Source of the DNA: an uncultured Methylophaga sp.
GTDB lineage: Bacteria; Pseudomonadota; Gammaproteobacteria; Nitrosococcales; Methylophagaceae
DNA length: 7,896 bases
NCBI GenBank assembly: GCA_947631375.1
Contig: CANRLD010000079.1
Span: forward strand, 1-7,896
Reading direction: 5' to 3'
In this document: positions 6,180-7,896 of the stretch, piece by piece
Layout: each line of letters starts with the position of its first letter
Position numbering within the stretch: the stretch's first letter is position 1
Program-made: the position numbers and the translations under genes
Notes under the pieces: model-generated
The model's input: the letters and a program-made list of their open reading frames with translations, nothing else
Database searches by the model: none
Told to the model about the DNA's origin: nothing

Positions 6180-7325
6180 TTAACCTTGCTTGCGCAGCCA
6201 ATTCATGGGATTGGTTGGGTTGCCTTTATGACGTACTTCAAAATAGAGTCCACCGACTTGCCGCACCCCCTGCTCCCCGCTCTGGGCAATTGTTTCTCCC
6301 GCTTTCACGGTATCTCCGGTAGCTTTGAGCAAGCTGTCATTATTGCCATAGAGGGTCATGAATTGTTCGCCATGATCGATAATAACCAGCAAGCCAAAGC
6401 CTTTCATCCAGTCGGCAAACACCACACGGCCATCGGCGCTGGCCTTTACAGGGCTGCCTTTTTCAGCCGCTATTAGTATGCCTTTCCAAGCGAGTTTATC
6501 AAGATTACGCTGGCTGCCATAGCTTGCCAGAATTTTACCGGTTAAAGGCCACTGCAACTTGCCGCTAAGACTTGAAAAACGTGCGCCAGGTTTCACCTGT
6601 GGTGCTACGGAGGGTTTTTTTGCGGCTTGTTTTGCCAGCGAGTTCAATAAGGACTGTAAATTTTTTTCCTCTTCCCGTAAGGCCGCAAGCTGGGCATCTT
6701 GTCCGGATATCTTTTTGTTCAGCGCGGCCAGGGTTTGTTCCCGTTCAGCTGTTTGTTGCTGTAGTGCTTGCTGTTGAATCAATTGTTGCTGTTCAAGCTC
6801 TCCGAGATTTTTTTTAACGGCATAAATCGCTTTTTCCTGCTCACTCAGATTTTGCAGGGTGGTTTGCAGCGTCTCAATTTGTTCCTGCCGGGCCGTATGA
6901 AAATAACGGTAGTAAGCATTACTGCGGCTTACCCGCTCTGGAGAGTGCTCTGAAAGCAGTATTTTCAGGTAGCTGGGCTGGGCATTGATAAATGCGGAGT
7001 GGATTTGTCTGTTCAGCGCGGCCAGTTGTTCAGCCTGTTGTTGTTGGGTCAGGCCTTGTTCTTGTTGCAGGTTTAGCAGCTCATCATCTTTTACGGCGAT
7101 TGATTGCTTGATTTGAGCCAGTTCACGATTAATCGCCGAGATTTTGAGGCTTTGCTGTTTTAATTGCTGTTGCAGCTCGGACTGGTTTTTCTTGTTCAGG
7201 TTAAGTGTTTTATCCAGCTGAGATATTTCGCCACGAACGGTTTCGAGTTTTTTGGCGGGTGCGGGTTCCGCTTGCAAGGCTACCGGCAAGAGAAGAACAA
7301 CAAGAAAGATCAGATAGGGCATCAT
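6180..7325 (-). CDS. envC: Murein hydrolase activator EnvC (coiled coil plus degenerate LytM domain)
   Basis: This 381-aa periplasmic protein is predicted to recruit and activate the septal N-acetylmuramyl-L-alanine amidases during division. Residues 1-19 are a signal peptide (LIFLVVLLLPVALQA, cleavage before EPAPA). A long Gln- and Leu-rich coiled coil runs from about 25 to 235, followed by a Lys/Pro linker (235-250). The C-terminal LytM (M23) domain (258-381) is catalytically dead, as in E. coli EnvC: the HxGxD zinc motif reads WKGIL (280-284), and the second HxH has Gly359 and Tyr361 (GLYFEVR). ADGRVVFADWMKGFGLLVIIDHG matches EnvC rather than the related NlpD, which has a lipobox and LysM domain that are absent here. 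Two ATG codons in a row (7325, 7322) can start it; neither has a clear ribosome binding site. It begins 13 bp after the gpmI stop, consistent with coupling. Confidence 0.95.
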   Translation of the reverse strand: MMPYLIFLVVLLLPVALQAEPAPAKKLETVRGEISQLDKTLNLNKKNQSELQQQLKQQSLKISAINRELAQIKQSIAVKDDELLNLQQEQGLTQQQQAEQLAALNRQIHSAFINAQPSYLKILLSEHSPERVSRSNAYYRYFHTARQEQIETLQTTLQNLSEQEKAIYAVKKNLGELEQQQLIQQQALQQQTAEREQTLAALNKKISGQDAQLAALREEEKNLQSLLNSLAKQAAKKPSVAPQVKPGARFSSLSGKLQWPLTGKILASYGSQRNLDKLAWKGILIAAEKGSPVKASADGRVVFADWMKGFGLLVIIDHGEQFMTLYGNNDSLLKATGDTVKAGETIAQSGEQGVRQVGGLYFEVRHKGNPTNPMNWLRKQG

Positions 7326-7338
7326 AACTATGGAAAAA

Positions 7339-7896
7339 TCAGAGCAGCGTTACCAGAAGGTCATTATTCATTTCGGCGGGGATCGGCAAACCAAGTAAAT
7401 GCAGCATGGTTGGCGCAATATTGGACAGGTTGCCCTGCCGGGTACATGATGCCGGACGGCCAGCATAAATGAAAGGTACGAGGTTACTGGTATGCGCGGT
7501 ATGCGGCTGTCCCTTGTCGGGATCGGTCATTTTTTCGGCATTACCATGATCCGCTGTGATGAGCATTTCACCCCCGCTCTCTTTTAAGGCTGCCCAAATC
7601 CTGCCCAAGCAATTATCGAGTGTTTCAATGGCTTTGACGGTTGCGGCAAAATTGCCGGTGTGTCCTACCATATCAGCGTTAGCAAAGTTACAGATGATGA
7701 CGTCATATTGATGTGAATGGATGGCTTTAACCAGGCGATCTGCCACTTCGGGTGCGCTCATTTCCGGTTGTAGATCGTATGTGGTGACTTTGGGTGATGG
7801 CACCAGAATGCGATCTTCACCCTCATAAGGCGTGTCACGACCACCATTAAAAAAGAAGGTGACATGTGCGTATTTTTCCGTTTCTGCGATACGCAG
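7339..7896 (-). CDS. gpmI: 2,3-bisphosphoglycerate-independent phosphoglycerate mutase, C-terminal part
   Basis: This cytoplasmic manganese enzyme interconverts 3- and 2-phosphoglycerate in glycolysis and gluconeogenesis. The frame is open through the right edge, so only the last 185 codons of about 510 are present. The GTG at 7803 is internal, because the preceding codons encode LRIAETEKYAHVTFFFNGG, a hallmark of the family. Metal-binding motifs of the phosphatase domain are visible: ADMVGHTGN (Asp and His), TADHGNAE (Asp-His) and HTAHT (His). The end IAPTMLHLLGLPIPAEM is also typical. There is no sign of damage. It is the first visible gene of the - strand run, and the operon promoter must lie beyond the window. 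The join to envC and ctpA is a common gammaproteobacterial order. Confidence 0.96.
   Translation of the reverse strand: MRIAETEKYAHVTFFFNGGRDTPYEGEDRILVPSPKVTTYDLQPEMSAPEVADRLVKAIHSHQYDVIICNFANADMVGHTGNFAATVKAIETLDNCLGRIWAALKESGGEMLITADHGNAEKMTDPDKGQPHTAHTSNLVPFIYAGRPASCTRQGNLSNIAPTMLHLLGLPIPAEMNNDLLVTLL

Noticed and set aside
6559..6953. + strand Cys/Ser/Val-rich frames opposite envC
   Set aside because: They are the reverse complement of the Gln/Leu-rich coiled-coil codons of EnvC; composition artefact.
6180..7325. Active M23 endopeptidase instead of EnvC
   Set aside because: Zinc-binding His residues of both LytM motifs are replaced (WKGIL, GLYFEVR), as in amidase activators.

Overview
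The window looks like a chromosomal segment of a gammaproteobacterium of moderate GC content. MetR, EnvC, GpmI, CtpA and the metE remnant all read as gammaproteobacterial proteins. A gene of the (5-formylfuran-3-yl)methyl phosphate synthase family (MfnB, DUF556) sits at the left edge. In bacteria that family is largely confined to methylotrophs using methylofuran/tetrahydromethanopterin C1 chemistry, so a Methylophaga-like methylotroph is my best guess. This is inferred from remembered family features, not from a search.

Left part (1-1457, + strand): the 3' part of mfnB, then after 45 bp a small ATP-dependent DNA ligase with a signal peptide (LigE type). Middle (1458-2505): no working gene, but a clear metE pseudogene on the - strand. 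The start region and the C-terminal region of cobalamin-independent methionine synthase are joined in frame, about 480 codons are missing between them, and two in-frame nonsense codons are present. Its promoter, a MetR-like operator and a Rho-independent terminator are all still recognisable. The divergent regulator gene metR (2557-3441) appears intact, so this is a regulator beside its dead classical target.

Right part (3449-7896, - strand): a tight run of five genes read right to left, gpmI (5' end outside the window), envC, ctpA, a DJ-1/YajL-family gene and a double-receiver response regulator. Gaps are 2 to 24 bp, which suggests one operon. gpmI-envC-ctpA is a common gammaproteobacterial arrangement linking glycolysis with control of septal murein hydrolysis and periplasmic proteolysis. 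The last two genes are the less usual passengers. The last gene converges on metR with only 7 bp between stop codons.

No tRNA, rRNA, CRISPR array, insertion sequence or prophage signal was seen. I found no convincing novel multi-gene system. The most notable items are the decayed metE with its fossil regulatory region, the regulator whose first receiver domain has lost its phospho-acceptor, and two small translation-related structures in front of metR and the ligase gene.
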